Source: Plazaster borealis (taxonomy: Eukaryota; Echinodermata; Asteroidea; Forcipulatida; Labidiasteridae). From it: DNA of 64,000 bases. Numbering within the stretch: position 1 is the stretch's first letter; every line of letters begins with the position of its first letter. Made by a program: the position numbers and the translations under genes. The stretch spans positions 7,856,501 through 7,920,500 of the forward strand of contig CM037462.1 in assembly GCA_021014325.1 (NCBI GenBank), written 5' to 3'. Below are positions 22,901-31,544 of this stretch, in pieces. The notes under the pieces are model-generated. The model made no database searches. It saw only the letters and a list, made by a program, of their open reading frames with translations, and was not told the origin of the DNA.

Positions 22901-25575
22901 GATATCACTGAAAATCTGGAGCGGTTATGTCCACCCAGGAAGCATAATCCGTAATTGGAATACACAATCTGAGAAACGTATCTGACGGTAACGTTTCTCA
23001 GATTCAAATTTTGGGGGATAAAAACTGATATCTTTTTCCCAAACCACATTACTTCGAACCAAAATGATTCTCAAAATGCTTTATACTATCCAAAGCTGCT
23101 GTACTTCTAACCTAGTAGGTTTTAATTGCCATCAATTTTAAGAGTGATTACCAAACGTATACCTTCCCTTTAAACTCAGTGAAAAAGAAAACCAACACAC
23201 CTTTATTTGACTCAATTTCGAGGATCTAAATGTTCATACTGTGACAACATCAAGTAGTTTAAGTTCAAGAAGTTAAATTTTAATCAAGCAATCTCAGTTT
23301 TCAAGAATGCATGATCCGTTCACTTTTTTAGGGCTTAAACAAAATTCAACTATATGTTTGTGGGGTCTTTCCTTGTTTATTTCTTTTTTTAGATTATGGT
23401 TAGGCTTGTGGATTTATCAGGGGGGGGGTGGGGGAAAGGTTGCTGATTCTTACCTGAAATGTATCAAGGTTTGGGGGTCCTAACGATGGGTTGACAAAAA
23501 CCTTGAATTCATTGGCTTGACTTGGTATGAGTCTCTTGATCAATGCAGTTACGGCCACAGTTTGATCTTTACTTGATGTCCTTGTCTTGATACGAGCTAA
23601 AGCGTCAAACTCTTCATGAGAACAAAAAGTATCATAATTGCTATCTCACATAGATTTAATCAAATCTGTAGATGAATATATTCTTGGGAGAATAACATTA
23701 TTCAAAATTTTAAGATAAGGAATGTCTGGTTGCTGAAAAAGTCACACCACGACATTTGCTTGTAATAAATGCAGGCTTTGCAAGTTTTCCTTCTAAAAGA
23801 AAACTTTGACCTTTGCCTGGTGATTTCCAATGGTGAACCTGGTGAACTTTCCAATTTGTACCACAGCAAACCACTGCTAACTGTCAATCCAGGCCATGAA
23901 TTAACCAAAGGTGTCCCTTGCTTATGCCATGGTGCCCATCAAAGTTTTAATACAAATTTACATTTCTCTAAACTACTACAGCCTTTCAGCATTATCCAAA
24001 CCTCAACTTAAACGCAGCGCTAAATATAGATATAGAATATATCGTCATGCATCAACACAACACACACACACACGCATATACTTTGTGCACAGCTGCACGG
24101 AGCTACACTGCTTACTTTGAAACCAGCCATTAGTATCCTGTACACAGAATATCATTACTAAAATGTCTTTATGTCTTTATTAATCATGGAAATTTTTTAT
24201 ATTTAATATTTTGTACACAATATAATAAAGATATGTCAAAGAGATGTCAATTGCCATTCAGCGACAGCGGATTCTGTACGCTTAACATGGTATGATGATG
24301 ATGCATGTGAACGCTCATCATTTTTTCGCAGGATCGAGAAGTATATGATAGATAACAGCATGTCAAGCGGGCAGACGAGAGGTTTCTGGAGTTGAGTCCG
24401 TTGCACATGGACTTGCTTTACTTACTTTGCAGTTTCCTTTTATTGTTTCATTTTTTCAATAAAGATAATGTGTTGTGATGTCTCTTCTTTTTTGTTATTA
24501 TTGAATTAATAAAAAATGTGCGTATCCGTGTCTTTTTAAAAATAATTTTTATTATTTTATTCTTGTTGAATTAAAAAAATTTTTTAAAAAAAAAAGGCCA
24601 CTAAAAAAAACCCCTAACACAGCAGTTTTTTTTGAAGTTTTGCATGGATGAAAACGAATTAATTAAATTAAAACCCCCCCCCCTGCCTAAGTCGTAGTGA
24701 ACATGAATTTGTTTAAATAGCGGCATGTGCATTGTTTTGAAGATGAGGATTGGACTAACCTTTGTTGGTTTTTTTGAGCCACGTGATTTTTAAGCTCTAT
24801 TGTCTCTGCTTGGGTAGTCCAGTGAATAGACTGGTGGTACTGGCACTCTACCATGCAATTATCACCTCTATTGTCTATTGTATTCGGGGCTTCAGGTCAT
24901 TTGTCATTTTCTCAACCTACGGAAAGCTAGTTTTCTTACACAATTATTCCGGGTCTCGCTACAAACGTCTGAAACATTTTGTCCCAGGGGACCGCAAAAA
25001 TACCTCGTATTATCATCAGTTCTCGCTACTACCGTGCTCGTATAATCCATTTTTAAATGCATTGAAACACGCACGGGCAGTTACCGACCAAAAAACCTGT
25101 ATTAACTGAAACTCGTCGTAATGCGAGCTCGTATTAACGGGAGTCGACTGTACGATGTTCCTTTTACCAAGGAAAAGTTTGTTTCATTGTATTGTACTGA
25201 ATGCCCCTTCAAGCATCGCCGTGGTTTACTGTGGTAAAATTTGTTTATTAATTATCCTGTAGACTCTTTGTAACATTTTCCAGGGAGTTGACCAACCATT
25301 TGAAACCGTTCAACTGCACGGATTGTGTATGGTGGTACAACTGTGCACAGAATTAAATAATGTGTACATACATGTAGTGTGTGTGTGCTGTATAGATCTA
25401 GTTGCATTCACTACATGATTGCATAGTGTACAGTATCTATCATCAAAAAACCATGGATGAAATTGAAGGGTCAGACAAGAGGGTTAGAAAATGACTACTT
25501 ACCTTTACAATGACAGCAAACAGTGAGAATGAAGACGGACAGTAATAAGGACATTAAATGCTGACAGCACATCAT
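1809..25575 (-). CDS. NAGLU: alpha-N-acetylglucosaminidase (GH89), 16 exons in window, 3' end missing
   Basis: Exons in transcript order: 25575-25503, 23596-23454, 22610-22429, 20098-19880, 19334-19173, 18402-18331, 18102-18039, 17412-17339, 16200-16044, 12822-12673, 11332-11190, 6630-6471, 5909-5824, 4753-4649, 2550-2430, 1915-1809. All junction phases agree, giving 672 codons plus two bases; the human enzyme has 743 residues, so the last ~70 should lie left of position 1. Known role: lysosomal removal of terminal alpha-N-acetylglucosamine from heparan sulfate (human deficiency causes Sanfilippo B). Seen: an N-terminal hydrophobic signal peptide, an N-terminal domain with CGCHISW, then the GH89 barrel ([41 protein letters not shown]) and the C-terminal helical domain. 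The glutamates matching human E316 and E446 are present as FNE (residue 324) and TPEG (residue 453), so the enzyme looks catalytically intact. The start is the first of two adjacent ATGs. Oddities: a GC donor after exon 9 and tandem donor-like repeats after exon 8. Confidence 0.95.
2430..2550 (-). CDS. NAGLU: NAGLU exon 15
   Basis: Encodes [20 protein letters not shown], then [20 protein letters not shown]. The spacing from exon 14 equals that in human NAGLU, so no exon is missing between them. Phase 2 in, phase 0 out at GTTTGT. Confidence 0.94.
2690..2790 (+). repeat. fragment of SINE tRNA-like head
   Basis: Reads GTGTCAAGTGGACTAGTG...CAGAGTGTGGGTTTTAGATCCCGATTG followed by AAGACATTTAACC, the head of the genome's SINE family but heavily mutated. 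It lies in the NAGLU intron between exons 14 and 15. Confidence 0.5.
3266..4205. repeat. 45-bp minisatellite, split by a MITE
   Basis: A 45-base unit (core CCATTGGGGCTCAAGCAGGG, with GTCGACTAAAGTCG) occurs about twice at 3266-3351 and about nine more times at 3806-4205. The unit is a multiple of three, so long spurious frames are open on both strands. It lies in the intron between NAGLU exons 14 and 15. Confidence 0.93.
3352..3805. mobile_element. MITE inserted in the 45-bp minisatellite
   Basis: A 454-bp segment bounded by inverted repeats GGGTGCACCCCA(T/C)TAAA and flanked by a direct GTAT duplication (3348-3351 and 3806-3809). Removing it with one GTAT copy restores the array phase. It encodes nothing. 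The superfamily is not assigned. Confidence 0.8.
4649..4753 (-). CDS. NAGLU: NAGLU exon 14
   Basis: Encodes [20 protein letters not shown] and then [14 protein letters not shown], matching human [26 protein letters not shown]. Phase 2 at both ends. Confidence 0.95.
5824..5909 (-). CDS. NAGLU: NAGLU exon 13
   Basis: Encodes [19 protein letters not shown] through ELGNSDLF. It matches the human IWYNRSDVFEAWRLLL region at the start of the C-terminal helical domain. Phase 0 in, phase 2 out. Confidence 0.92.
5992..6036. repeat. (CAAA)n microsatellite
   Basis: About eleven CAAA units, lying between NAGLU exons 12 and 13. Confidence 0.95.
6471..6630 (-). CDS. NAGLU: NAGLU exon 12
   Basis: Encodes [20 protein letters not shown], then [18 protein letters not shown] through [10 protein letters not shown], matching human FAARRYGV...AWRLLLRSVYNC and LVRRPSL. 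The 4.5-kb intron before it holds the Penelope-like element. Confidence 0.95.
7098..10306 (+). pseudogene. Penelope-like RT / GIY-YIG endonuclease pseudogene
   Basis: Open segments are 7098-7397, about 8579-8710, 8584-9225 and 9149-10306, in three frames. The first two share a frame because the MITE plus its duplication (1185 bases) is a multiple of three. The N-terminus is missing. The longest piece, 385 codons from 9149, holds RT motif C through the endonuclease. Not a functional gene. Confidence 0.9.
7397..8578. mobile_element. non-autonomous DNA transposon nested in the Penelope-like element
   Basis: A 1182-bp element with terminal inverted repeats starting GGCGCGCGGTCCAAATAG and continuing AAACGGTTCGGCAACCGTCG, matched in reverse at the right end. 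It is flanked by TTA on both sides (7394-7396 and 8579-8581). A 3-bp TTA target duplication is typical of PIF/Harbinger elements, although the terminal sequence itself was not recognised. No transposase frame is present. A second internal inverted pair, TGAACCGTTTGGGAA, lies near both ends. Confidence 0.88.
10814..10865 (+). ncRNA. hammerhead-ribozyme-like motif at the Penelope-like 3' end (degenerate)
   Basis: Contains CTGAAGA (fits CUGANGA), a 5-bp hairpin GGTCC/GGATC, then GAAA and a short GCC-AA-GGC stem, in the order of a type I hammerhead. Penelope-like elements are known to carry such ribozymes. Departures: one extra A before stem II and CA instead of UH at the expected cleavage site, so it is probably inactive. 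Confidence 0.45.
11190..11332 (-). CDS. NAGLU: NAGLU exon 11 (second catalytic Glu)
   Basis: Encodes [17 protein letters not shown] followed by [13 protein letters not shown]. The glutamate of TPEG (residue 453) aligns with human E446, the catalytic nucleophile. Phase 0 in, phase 2 out. Confidence 0.96.
12100..12540. repeat. inverted-repeat element (MITE) family also found at 45000-45240
   Basis: Contains arms AAACTGACTGGGTAAA near 12434 and TTTACCCAGTCAGTTT near 12498, plus TTTTGTCAATATCTTTGTTC and AAGTTTACGATACAACCTGGG. The body recurs at 45000-45240, next to the receptor transmembrane exon. Non-coding. Confidence 0.7.
12673..12822 (-). CDS. NAGLU: NAGLU exon 10
   Basis: Fifty in-frame codons encoding [18 protein letters not shown], then [19 protein letters not shown] and [10 protein letters not shown]. 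This is the most conserved NAGLU block. Phase 0 at both ends. Confidence 0.97.
12880..13060. repeat. short interspersed repeat, second copy at 47880-48060
   Basis: GCCATTTTGGGAGTTAGATTCC and CATCTTTACATGTAATTTGGCTCCCAAAATGGCA form an inverted pair. A related copy lies between receptor exons at 47880-48060. Probably a MITE. Confidence 0.65.
13264..15353. mobile_element. hAT-like non-autonomous DNA transposon
   Basis: Terminal inverted repeats CAGGCGCGGATCC at both ends (13264 and 15341-15353), followed inward by GTGCCCCCCGG-type sequence on both sides. CAG...GCGGATCC ends are common in hAT elements. The flanking direct repeat seen is 5 bp (GTATG at 13259-13263 and 15354-15358), shorter than the usual 8. 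No transposase could be read in the 2.09 kb. Located between NAGLU exons 9 and 10. Confidence 0.75.
16044..16200 (-). CDS. NAGLU: NAGLU exon 9
   Basis: Encodes [17 protein letters not shown], then [19 protein letters not shown] through FLLGVPL. It enters in phase 2 after TTCAG and ends in phase 0 at a GCAAGT donor. Joining at this GC site gives [12 protein letters not shown], matching human AVPRGRLLVLDL with no gap. Confidence 0.93.
16645..16999 (-). repeat. tRNA-derived SINE, family B
   Basis: On the minus strand the head reads TGTCATGGCCGAGCGGTT ... GGGTTCGAATCCCGG (A and B boxes of a Leu/Ser-type tRNA), then a body with AGCCTTCGGAGCGCCACGG and a 3' tail TGCGCTATATAAGAAC followed by (TTATTA)n. 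Another copy is at 39080-39396. It shares its head and tail with family A but has a different middle. Confidence 0.9.
17301..17338 (-). repeat. tandem heptamers of the splice-donor consensus
   Basis: The first 38 bases of the intron after NAGLU exon 8 read GTGAGTA GTGAGTT GTGAGTT GTGAGTA ATGAGTA on the minus strand, five consecutive donor-like units of 7 bp. Confidence 0.85.
17339..17412 (-). CDS. NAGLU: NAGLU exon 8 (first catalytic Glu)
   Basis: Encodes [20 protein letters not shown] and then PPLS. The glutamate of FNE (codon at 17356-17358) aligns with human E316, one of the two GH89 catalytic acids. The donor GTGAGT is the first of five tandem heptamers of the same type. Confidence 0.95.
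18039..18102 (-). CDS. NAGLU: NAGLU exon 7
   Basis: A 64-base exon encoding [20 protein letters not shown], matching human LLAPEDPIFPIIGSLFLRE. Phase 2 in, phase 0 out; the acceptor follows a T-rich tract and the donor is GTAAGT. Confidence 0.95.
18331..18402 (-). CDS. NAGLU: NAGLU exon 6
   Basis: A 72-base exon encoding [18 protein letters not shown] and then DPQYC. It corresponds to the human VFPQVNVTKMGSWGHF segment. Phase 2 at both ends with a GTAAGT donor. Confidence 0.95.
19173..19334 (-). CDS. NAGLU: NAGLU exon 5
   Basis: Encodes [18 protein letters not shown] through [20 protein letters not shown]. This matches the human segment containing WGRMGNLHTWDGPLPPSWH and [14 protein letters not shown]. 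Phase 2 at both ends. Confidence 0.97.
19880..20098 (-). CDS. NAGLU: NAGLU exon 4
   Basis: Encodes [14 protein letters not shown], then [19 protein letters not shown] through GGPAFLAW. This is the most recognisable opening of the GH89 catalytic barrel and is collinear with human NAGLU without gaps. Both ends are phase 2; the donor is GTAAAA. Confidence 0.97.
20917..21342 (+). repeat. tRNA-derived SINE, family A (best copy)
   Basis: The head holds a perfect A box (TGGCCGAGCGG, 20923-20933) and B box (GGTTCGAATCC, 20982-20992) of a Leu/Ser-type tRNA. The body includes CACTTAACCACATGCTTCGT, GAAGGGGTTCGCCCCGG and TTAAAAGCGCCTTGAGCG. The tail is GTGCGCTATATAAGAAGCC plus (TTA)n. It lies in the NAGLU intron between exons 3 and 4. 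A further partial copy follows at 21345-21510. Confidence 0.92.
22429..22610 (-). CDS. NAGLU: NAGLU exon 3
   Basis: Encodes [19 protein letters not shown] and then [18 protein letters not shown] through KITSPNR. This matches the N-terminal NAGLU domain (human GSTGVAAAAGLHRYL and CGCHVAWSGSQL). It leaves in phase 2 inside an Arg codon, using a weak GTTTAG donor. Confidence 0.93.
22846..23174. mobile_element. MITE with TTTAAAGGGAAsGTATAC termini
   Basis: Both ends read TTTAAAGGGAACGTATAC or its close complement (GTATACCTTCCCTTTAAA). The interior contains GAGCGGTTATGTCCACC and an AATCTGAGAAACG pair. Related copies lie near 29045-29460, 40962-41338, 55040-55447 and 60205-60420. In the intron between NAGLU exons 2 and 3. 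Confidence 0.8.
23454..23596 (-). CDS. NAGLU: NAGLU exon 2
   Basis: Encodes [19 protein letters not shown] through [13 protein letters not shown], the variable start of the mature enzyme. It enters in phase 1, completing Ala with exon 1, and leaves in phase 0 at a GTAAGA donor. The acceptor is CTTTAG with a weak pyrimidine tract. Confidence 0.85.
23597..25502. other. NAGLU intron 1, AT-rich, no gene seen
   Basis: This 1.9-kb stretch holds (CA)n near 24058, long A/T runs around 24540-24620 and a CpG-bearing part at 24880-25150 that resembles an old repeat. No exon or RNA gene was recognised. Confidence 0.6.
25503..25575 (-). CDS. NAGLU: NAGLU exon 1 (signal peptide)
   Basis: Begins with two adjacent ATGs (25575 and 25572) and encodes about 24 residues, MMCCQH followed by [15 protein letters not shown], a classic hydrophobic secretory signal for lysosomal targeting. 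It ends with one base of a split codon before a GTAAGT donor. The 5' UTR and promoter were not identified. Confidence 0.85.
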
Positions 25576-25687
25576 GATGAACTGACGATAAGCCTTCAAA
25601 ATCTGTGGAATGTAAAGCACAATCAAAACTTTGTCATCAATCAATACGCATCAAATTTCCCATAGACCTTATGCATTGATGCCATTA

Positions 25688-25838
25688 TGCCTGGATTTCA
25701 CAAAGCACTAAGATTCATCTTAAGACGAGTTGCCAATATTGCCGTAGTTATTTGCATTGTGACATCACACTTTGCTCAGCAATTAAGATTACACATCTTA
25801 AGATCAATCTTAGCTCTTTGAGGAATCGAGCCCTAGGT
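25688..25838. repeat. short inverted-repeat element upstream of NAGLU
   Basis: Arms GGATTTCACAAAGCACTAAG and the reverse of CTTAGCTCTTTGAGGAATC, with a second inner pair around CATCTTAAG / CTTAAGATC, form a palindromic MITE about 100 bp upstream of the NAGLU start codon. No core promoter element could be assigned in this region. Confidence 0.6.
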
Positions 25839-26167
25839 GTGATTAACCTGGATGTATTGATCAAGAAAGAAATATTTAATATGCGGCAGACCCAGCCATT
25901 TCTTTTATACGCCAGATGTAGCACCAATTGGTTAGTTTACTAAACTGCCATGAATTCAGCATTTTCTTACGCCATCGTGGAGATTGTCTTCAAAAAAGGC
26001 TTGTAATTCAATGATTGAGACTCTTCCCAAGACTCAAGAGGAAAAGATTAGTGAGTTTTGCTTTGATTACAGTTAGCGTTTATATGAAATAGAAACTGCG
26101 CTAAGCTGCTAAGTGTTGCTCCATTTAGCATTAAAAGTCTACATGTACATGTATATGTACAGCTTTA

Positions 26168-26463
26168 TGAAATTGGGCATAAAGCTGTTTACCAGTTACA
26201 AACAATTTTTGTGCTTACTATACCAGAAATATACCATTTAAGCAGAAGTGCATACCCTACGATCAAGAAGATTTGACAGTGTGTAAGTGTTCACCATAGA
26301 TTTACAATGTTGCGTCACTCACCTGCTTATAATACAAGAACCACTGGAAAGCTAGCTTGCCTTTTACTTTGCTTACCATTAGCAGTATAGAAATTCTGCT
26401 TATGACCGTGCTCCATAACAGACAATGTCTGCTAACTGCTTACAGGCTTTATGAAATTGGGCC
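26168..26463. repeat. MITE with GGCCCAATTTCATAAAGC ends
   Basis: The left end is AAATTGGGCATAAAGCTG and the right end TTATGAAATTGGGCCC, members of the commonest inverted-repeat family in the window (also 7053, 30186, 39042, 46706). Internal sequence is diverged. Nothing else was recognised between 25840 and 26880. Confidence 0.55.
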
Positions 26464-26879
26464 CATACCCAACTGCTACTTTCTAAGGGATTTTTTAACG
26501 GATATGAGACTTTATTTCTCTCTTTTTAACATTCCTCTGGAGGAATTGGTCGCTAAAACACTAATTATTGACCTTCCAAAAAGAAAAGTCACGCGGTCAT
26601 TTCACCGCGCGGCCAGAACTCTCTCGCACTCATGCCCTCAAGGAACTAAAAATGCATTTTTAGGGAGTAACATTGTCAAGGCTATTGTACCGTAGACCCG
26701 AAAATGGCTTATTTTTCATGATTTTGACACTTTTTATAGTTCTACTCTATAGTTCAAAGTGCCTATTCCTCTGTCTTGAGTCTCGAGTCTCGAGTCTCAA
26801 GAGTATTACTAGCAATTCTCAAAGGAAACTTTACTGGGTCTGTATACATTCCACCAACCTTTCTGGACAGATACCGTAT

Positions 26880-28560
26880 GTAACAAGGGGATGCCAGTCA
26901 TCTCAGCCCCAACAAAGTCACCCCCTACAAAGATACCCACTAACAAAGTTGCCCCTAGCAAAGTCGCCCCTTCAAAGTGGCCCCCAACACAGAGACTCCC
27001 GACTCTTTTCCATGCTGCATATATCATGAGTATCAGTACTGCACTTCATTCAATATAGGCCTACAATTATACTACCTCCTAGACCCAGTAACTGGGGGGC
27101 TGTACTCGTTTTTTAGAAATGTTGACATCTGCGGTCGTACTAGCGCCCCAGATACTGTGCATTGCATAAAAATACGCACAGCGATCTTCAAATTGATATA
27201 AGTTGACACAAAAAAAGCCTCGGAACGACAAAAATACCCAACAAAAAAACGCCTTTAAAAACGCCTACTGGCTTCTTCATCTAAGATGCAACATCAGGCA
27301 TTTAAACGTACTCACGATTTTGTTTTTAGCTGCAAATTTACGATTTTCAGGGAAACCACCATGACGTCAGACTTTCAGTTGGACCGACATTCATACTGTG
27401 TGCACTTGCCGCGGCGCGCGATTGCTGTGCAAATATACAACCCATTTTGGGGTGCTAGTACGACCGCAGATGTCAAAATTTTGAAAAAACAAGTACAGTG
27501 CCCCAGTTACTGCTGGGTCTAACTTAGCCCCATTAATAGTGCCAAATTTTCTGGACTTCCTCCGATCCTTTCACGCACAGCGCGGCCGACGACCCGCTCA
27601 TTCAACTGGACCGACATTCATACTGTGTGCACTTGCCGCGGCGCGCGATTGCTGTGCAAATATACAACCCATTTTGGGGTGCTAGTACGACCGCAGATGT
27701 CAAAATTTCGAAAAAACAAGTACAGCGCCCCAGTTACTGCTGGGTCTAACTTAGCCCCACTAATAGTGCCAAATTCTCTGGACTTCCTCCGATCCTTTCA
27801 CGCACAGCGCGGCCGGGCGGTTCGTGGGCTAAAATCAGTTGTACAACGTGGCGCGCGCTATTGGCGAGTTGAATGAGCGGGTCGTCGGCTGCGCTGTGCG
27901 TGAAAGGTAAACGAGAAACGTCTTGCACCAAGACCATAGCGCATTAGCAAAATCGCGGATGCCGGGCAGTCAAACAGTGTCAGTAACGCCGCCGGTTTTC
28001 TTCATAAATTACACCAAAACGAGCGAGCTCTTTTTCGAATTAATGTGCTGTCCACAAATGAGCTACAATAAGTGACAACTGGGGAAAAAATCTCGGCATA
28101 AATACGTGAGTTTCTTTTCGAAAACAAATGTCACCTCCTGGAGGTACATGGGCGTAGGCCCAAGGATCGGAGGAAGTCCAGAGAATTGGCACTATTAATG
28201 GGGCTATGTCTAACTACCTCCATGATTATACTAAAGTGCAAGTTTAATTAATTTACACACTATCCAGTGATCGAGTTAAAAACAAAATATTTAAGCCTAT
28301 TAAAAGTATAAATTATAATTTCTTTAGTTATTATGAGAACATTTTTCATTTTACAAAGTACAAAGTGCACCAAAATAAAATTGAATAACATTTTTCCCCA
28401 AATTCTAAACTAATTTTGCCTTTAATGTTAGTAATACTAGTAGTGGGCGACTTTGTAAGGGCGACTTTACAAGGAGGCAAGATGACTAGTTCCGTTAGAC
28501 CACGGCAGTAACTGGGGCGCTGTACTCCTTATAACAAATTTTGACTTCTTCGACCGAAGA
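26880..28560. mobile_element. nested foldback element cluster
   Basis: Outer arms carry degenerate short repeats (CAAAGTCGCCCCTA type) at 26895-26995, answered in reverse at 28440-28485, together with CAGTCATCT / AGATGACTAG. Inside, 27075-27180 is the reverse complement of about 27420-27524 (ends AGACCC...AGTAACTGGGG). A segment of about 227 bp is duplicated in tandem (27379 and 27606). A 42-bp arm at 27567-27608 is repeated in reverse at 27863-27906. It is CpG-rich compared with its surroundings and has no credible coding frame. Confidence 0.75.
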
Positions 28561-29044
28561 AGACAAAGTTTCCATGTAGTTGTAGGGCAAACAACATATT
28601 GCACTTGTTGGCATTTAATTTTCAAAATGAAAAACTATAGTAACCACTTCCTTACGTCTATATTGGCAGCCTTGATTCGTACGATATCCAGCACAAGTTC
28701 GGCATAATTCTGAACACGGTGAAGGTTTGTCCCTGTGGTACCGATGCCAGAAGCCGTCGCTTTTCTTCACCACATGCTCATAACAAAAACAAGGACGTTT
28801 CAACAAGCGCCCTCTACCGACTGAATATACACAAACACCCCCCCCCCCCCCAATTGTGTAGATATGAACCCCGCCTCCCCGCCCAAAAAGAATGAAGTAA
28901 AACGCATAGTCTCATTTTTGTTTATATGGAAATTGTTTTTATAACCGCACGATGATTTAAACTGTTTCAGTGAGTTCTCCAGAAGATGTGAGAAGTGGTC
29001 TTACATGGTGCACTTGCAAAGTTGTTAGGCTACAAACATTCTGA

Positions 29045-29460
29045 TCCCACCTTGAAGGGTCTGTATACGTTTGGTAATTACTCATTAATGGCAATAAAAA
29101 CTTACTTGGTAAAGTAAGAAGTAGGCCTACAGCAACTTCTGATAGTATAACACATTTTGAGAAACTTTTCACCTTGAAGTAATGTGGTTATTTATACAAA
29201 AAGATATCAGTTTTTATCCCCCAAAATTTGAATCTGAGAAGCGTTTCTGTCAGAAACATTTCTCAGACTGTGTATTGCAACTGCAGATTATTCTTCCTGC
29301 GTGGACATAACCGCTCCAGATTTTCGGCAATATCTCAAAAATGCTACCACCCTTTGAAATTACATTTTCACAGACTAGTTTTATGGTATATATCTACAAC
29401 TATATGGGATTGAAACAAACAGAGGGTTCAAATTACCAAACTTATACAACCCCTTTAAAA
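29045..29460. mobile_element. MITE copy, GTATACGTTTGGTAATTACTC type
   Basis: The left end is GTCTGTATACGTTTGGTAAT and the right end CCAAACTTATACAACCCCTT. The inside GGACATAACCGCTCCAGATTT matches the element at 22846 in reverse. 28565-29040 and 29465-30185 hold no recognised feature apart from A/T and C runs. Confidence 0.7.
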
Positions 29461-30185
29461 AATTAGGCCAACACAAAATCATGAAAGGTTAAAATAAAAT
29501 AAAATCATTATTTTGATTATTCACACTATTTATGAACAAACATAGACTCGAGCCAGACAAGAGCTGGGAAGTAGCTTCATCCTAATTTTATTCTGGTGAT
29601 GATATTTACATGATATCTTTAAATGTCATAATTTTACATTACTTTATAAGCTGTAATAATTTTGACACTGGGGACGGGCAGTGGTGGTCAGGTATCAATT
29701 TTTCTTTTTTCTTCTTTGGTCTTTTAGTTTTACAGCCAATTTTATAAATTATTGTATTTTAGTTTTCTTCCCGAAACATTATGAAAAACTACAATGGCTA
29801 AAAGTAACAAAAGTTCCTGTAGGTAGTAAAGCTAACTAAAGTTTCAAAGAAATTTAAGTAAAACTTTTGTTATGAAATTCCAACTTGTTCGTACCTTGTC
29901 TGGAATTAATATTTGTATCCATGTTTGTGATAAATTATATAAACCCCTCTCGTTTGTTTTCCTTTTAAAATACTGAATACAGCTTACACTAATTAATACT
30001 CTGCATGCATTTTTCCAAAGTGAGAACGCTAAAACATAAATACAAAAGTTTTCGGGAAAAAACCCATGAAGTGCTAAACAATTGTCATGGATAATCAAAC
30101 TTACCTAGATAATGTTAATTTTGCAGTTTTTTGAACCCCCACCCCCCCCCCCCATTTTCCCCTTCCTACAAAAATGCTACCCATT

Positions 30186-30385
30186 GGCCCAATTTCATGG
30201 AGCTGCTTAAGCACAAAAAAGAGCCAAGGACAAAACAATAATTTAGCTTAATACCAGAGTAAGGTTACCAGCCAAAATATCATGTAACATAGATCATCAT
30301 CTGTGACTGGCTTCCTGCTAAATTTTGCTCAGCAGAAAGTTGTTAAGCAAACTTTTCTGCTTAAGCAGCTCTATGAGATTGAGCC
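30186..30385. mobile_element. MITE with GGCCCAATTTCATGGAGC ends (complete copy)
   Basis: A 200-bp element; the left end GGCCCAATTTCATGGAGCTG and the right end (reverse) GGCTCAATCTCATAGAGCTG both continue into CTTAAGCA. It is the clearest copy of this family. 30390-31500 otherwise holds a partial copy of the GTATAC-type MITE (30890-31010) and T/G-rich simple sequence (31265-31370). Confidence 0.8.
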
Positions 30386-31544
30386 TTTGTCTTTACCCTA
30401 TATGATCCTTAGATTAGTTTAGTTTTGTTCATATAAGCGAGTTTCCTCCACTTATTCTCCATTTTTTCATAAATCTGGTTAGCACAAATGATAAAATTAC
30501 TAAGCAAAGCAAAGCAGATAGAAACTTGCAACCATCCAGTAGACATGAGTGGTTTGGTTTGACCGGTGCTCAACTATCTGCTTATATTTCCTATAAATCA
30601 TTTTCTACTTTGCAGCTTTACCATTGGGTCCTGGGATGGACAATTTATACACATCCATAGAGGGTGTGTACAACATTGGTAAGGTTGACAAAATAAATGT
30701 TCACAGATTTGCACATAACTTACATGGTATAATGATGGTCATGGTGGAAAACTTCCCTTGAAATAGTTTTGCTTGAAATGCTATATTTTTTAGGAAATGA
30801 GTAAAACAGTTAGTCTCAATCACTGTGATAAAATCCGATGTTTGAAAACAGTGAAAATTTATAATGGGGTTTTTCACTGTTTTCTATTGACTCCGAAGAC
30901 CGATTTAGCTTAAACTTTCACAGGTTTGTTATTTTATGTACATGTTGGGTCACATCAAGTGTGGATACTGGTCTTTGAAAATTACCAATGTTGTACATTT
31001 GCTTTAAACAAGTACACAATTGACCCTATTGATCAGCTGGAATGACAGGTTAATAATTTTGATAGCACACTATATTTTGGAAAAGCATTTTTATTTTTAG
31101 TTATTTACTAAAGTTATGAAACAGCTATGAATATTTTACATCTACATTAGTACACTGTAATAGGTAAAACTGAAATTACTTTGATCATCATAATATGCCT
31201 GTCACAAGAATTATCTCCTTACTTTTATTTTAGTGATTTAATTAACAAGATGATCATTGGTTTTGGGAGGATGGGGTTTTTTTGTGTGGGTTTTTTTTTG
31301 GTGTGTTTTTTTGTTTTTTGGGGGGGGGTGTTTGTTTTTATTGATGTTGTTTTTTGTTTTTTTTTGAGGTGGGTAATCACACTACACAACAATCAAACAT
31401 TTATCCAATAAGATGATGACAATGTACTTAAAGAAAAATGTGAATAATCAATGTTTTATGAGGGATTTTGTGCACATTCCCTTAAAACCCTTCCATATCT
31501 TCCTAAATCCTCTTTAGGAAGTTGTCTGATTGCTGAGGATAGAG

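Noticed and set aside
24762..25109. 115-codon frame in NAGLU intron 1
   Set aside because: No recognisable domain, no splice context, and the sequence resembles an old repeat.
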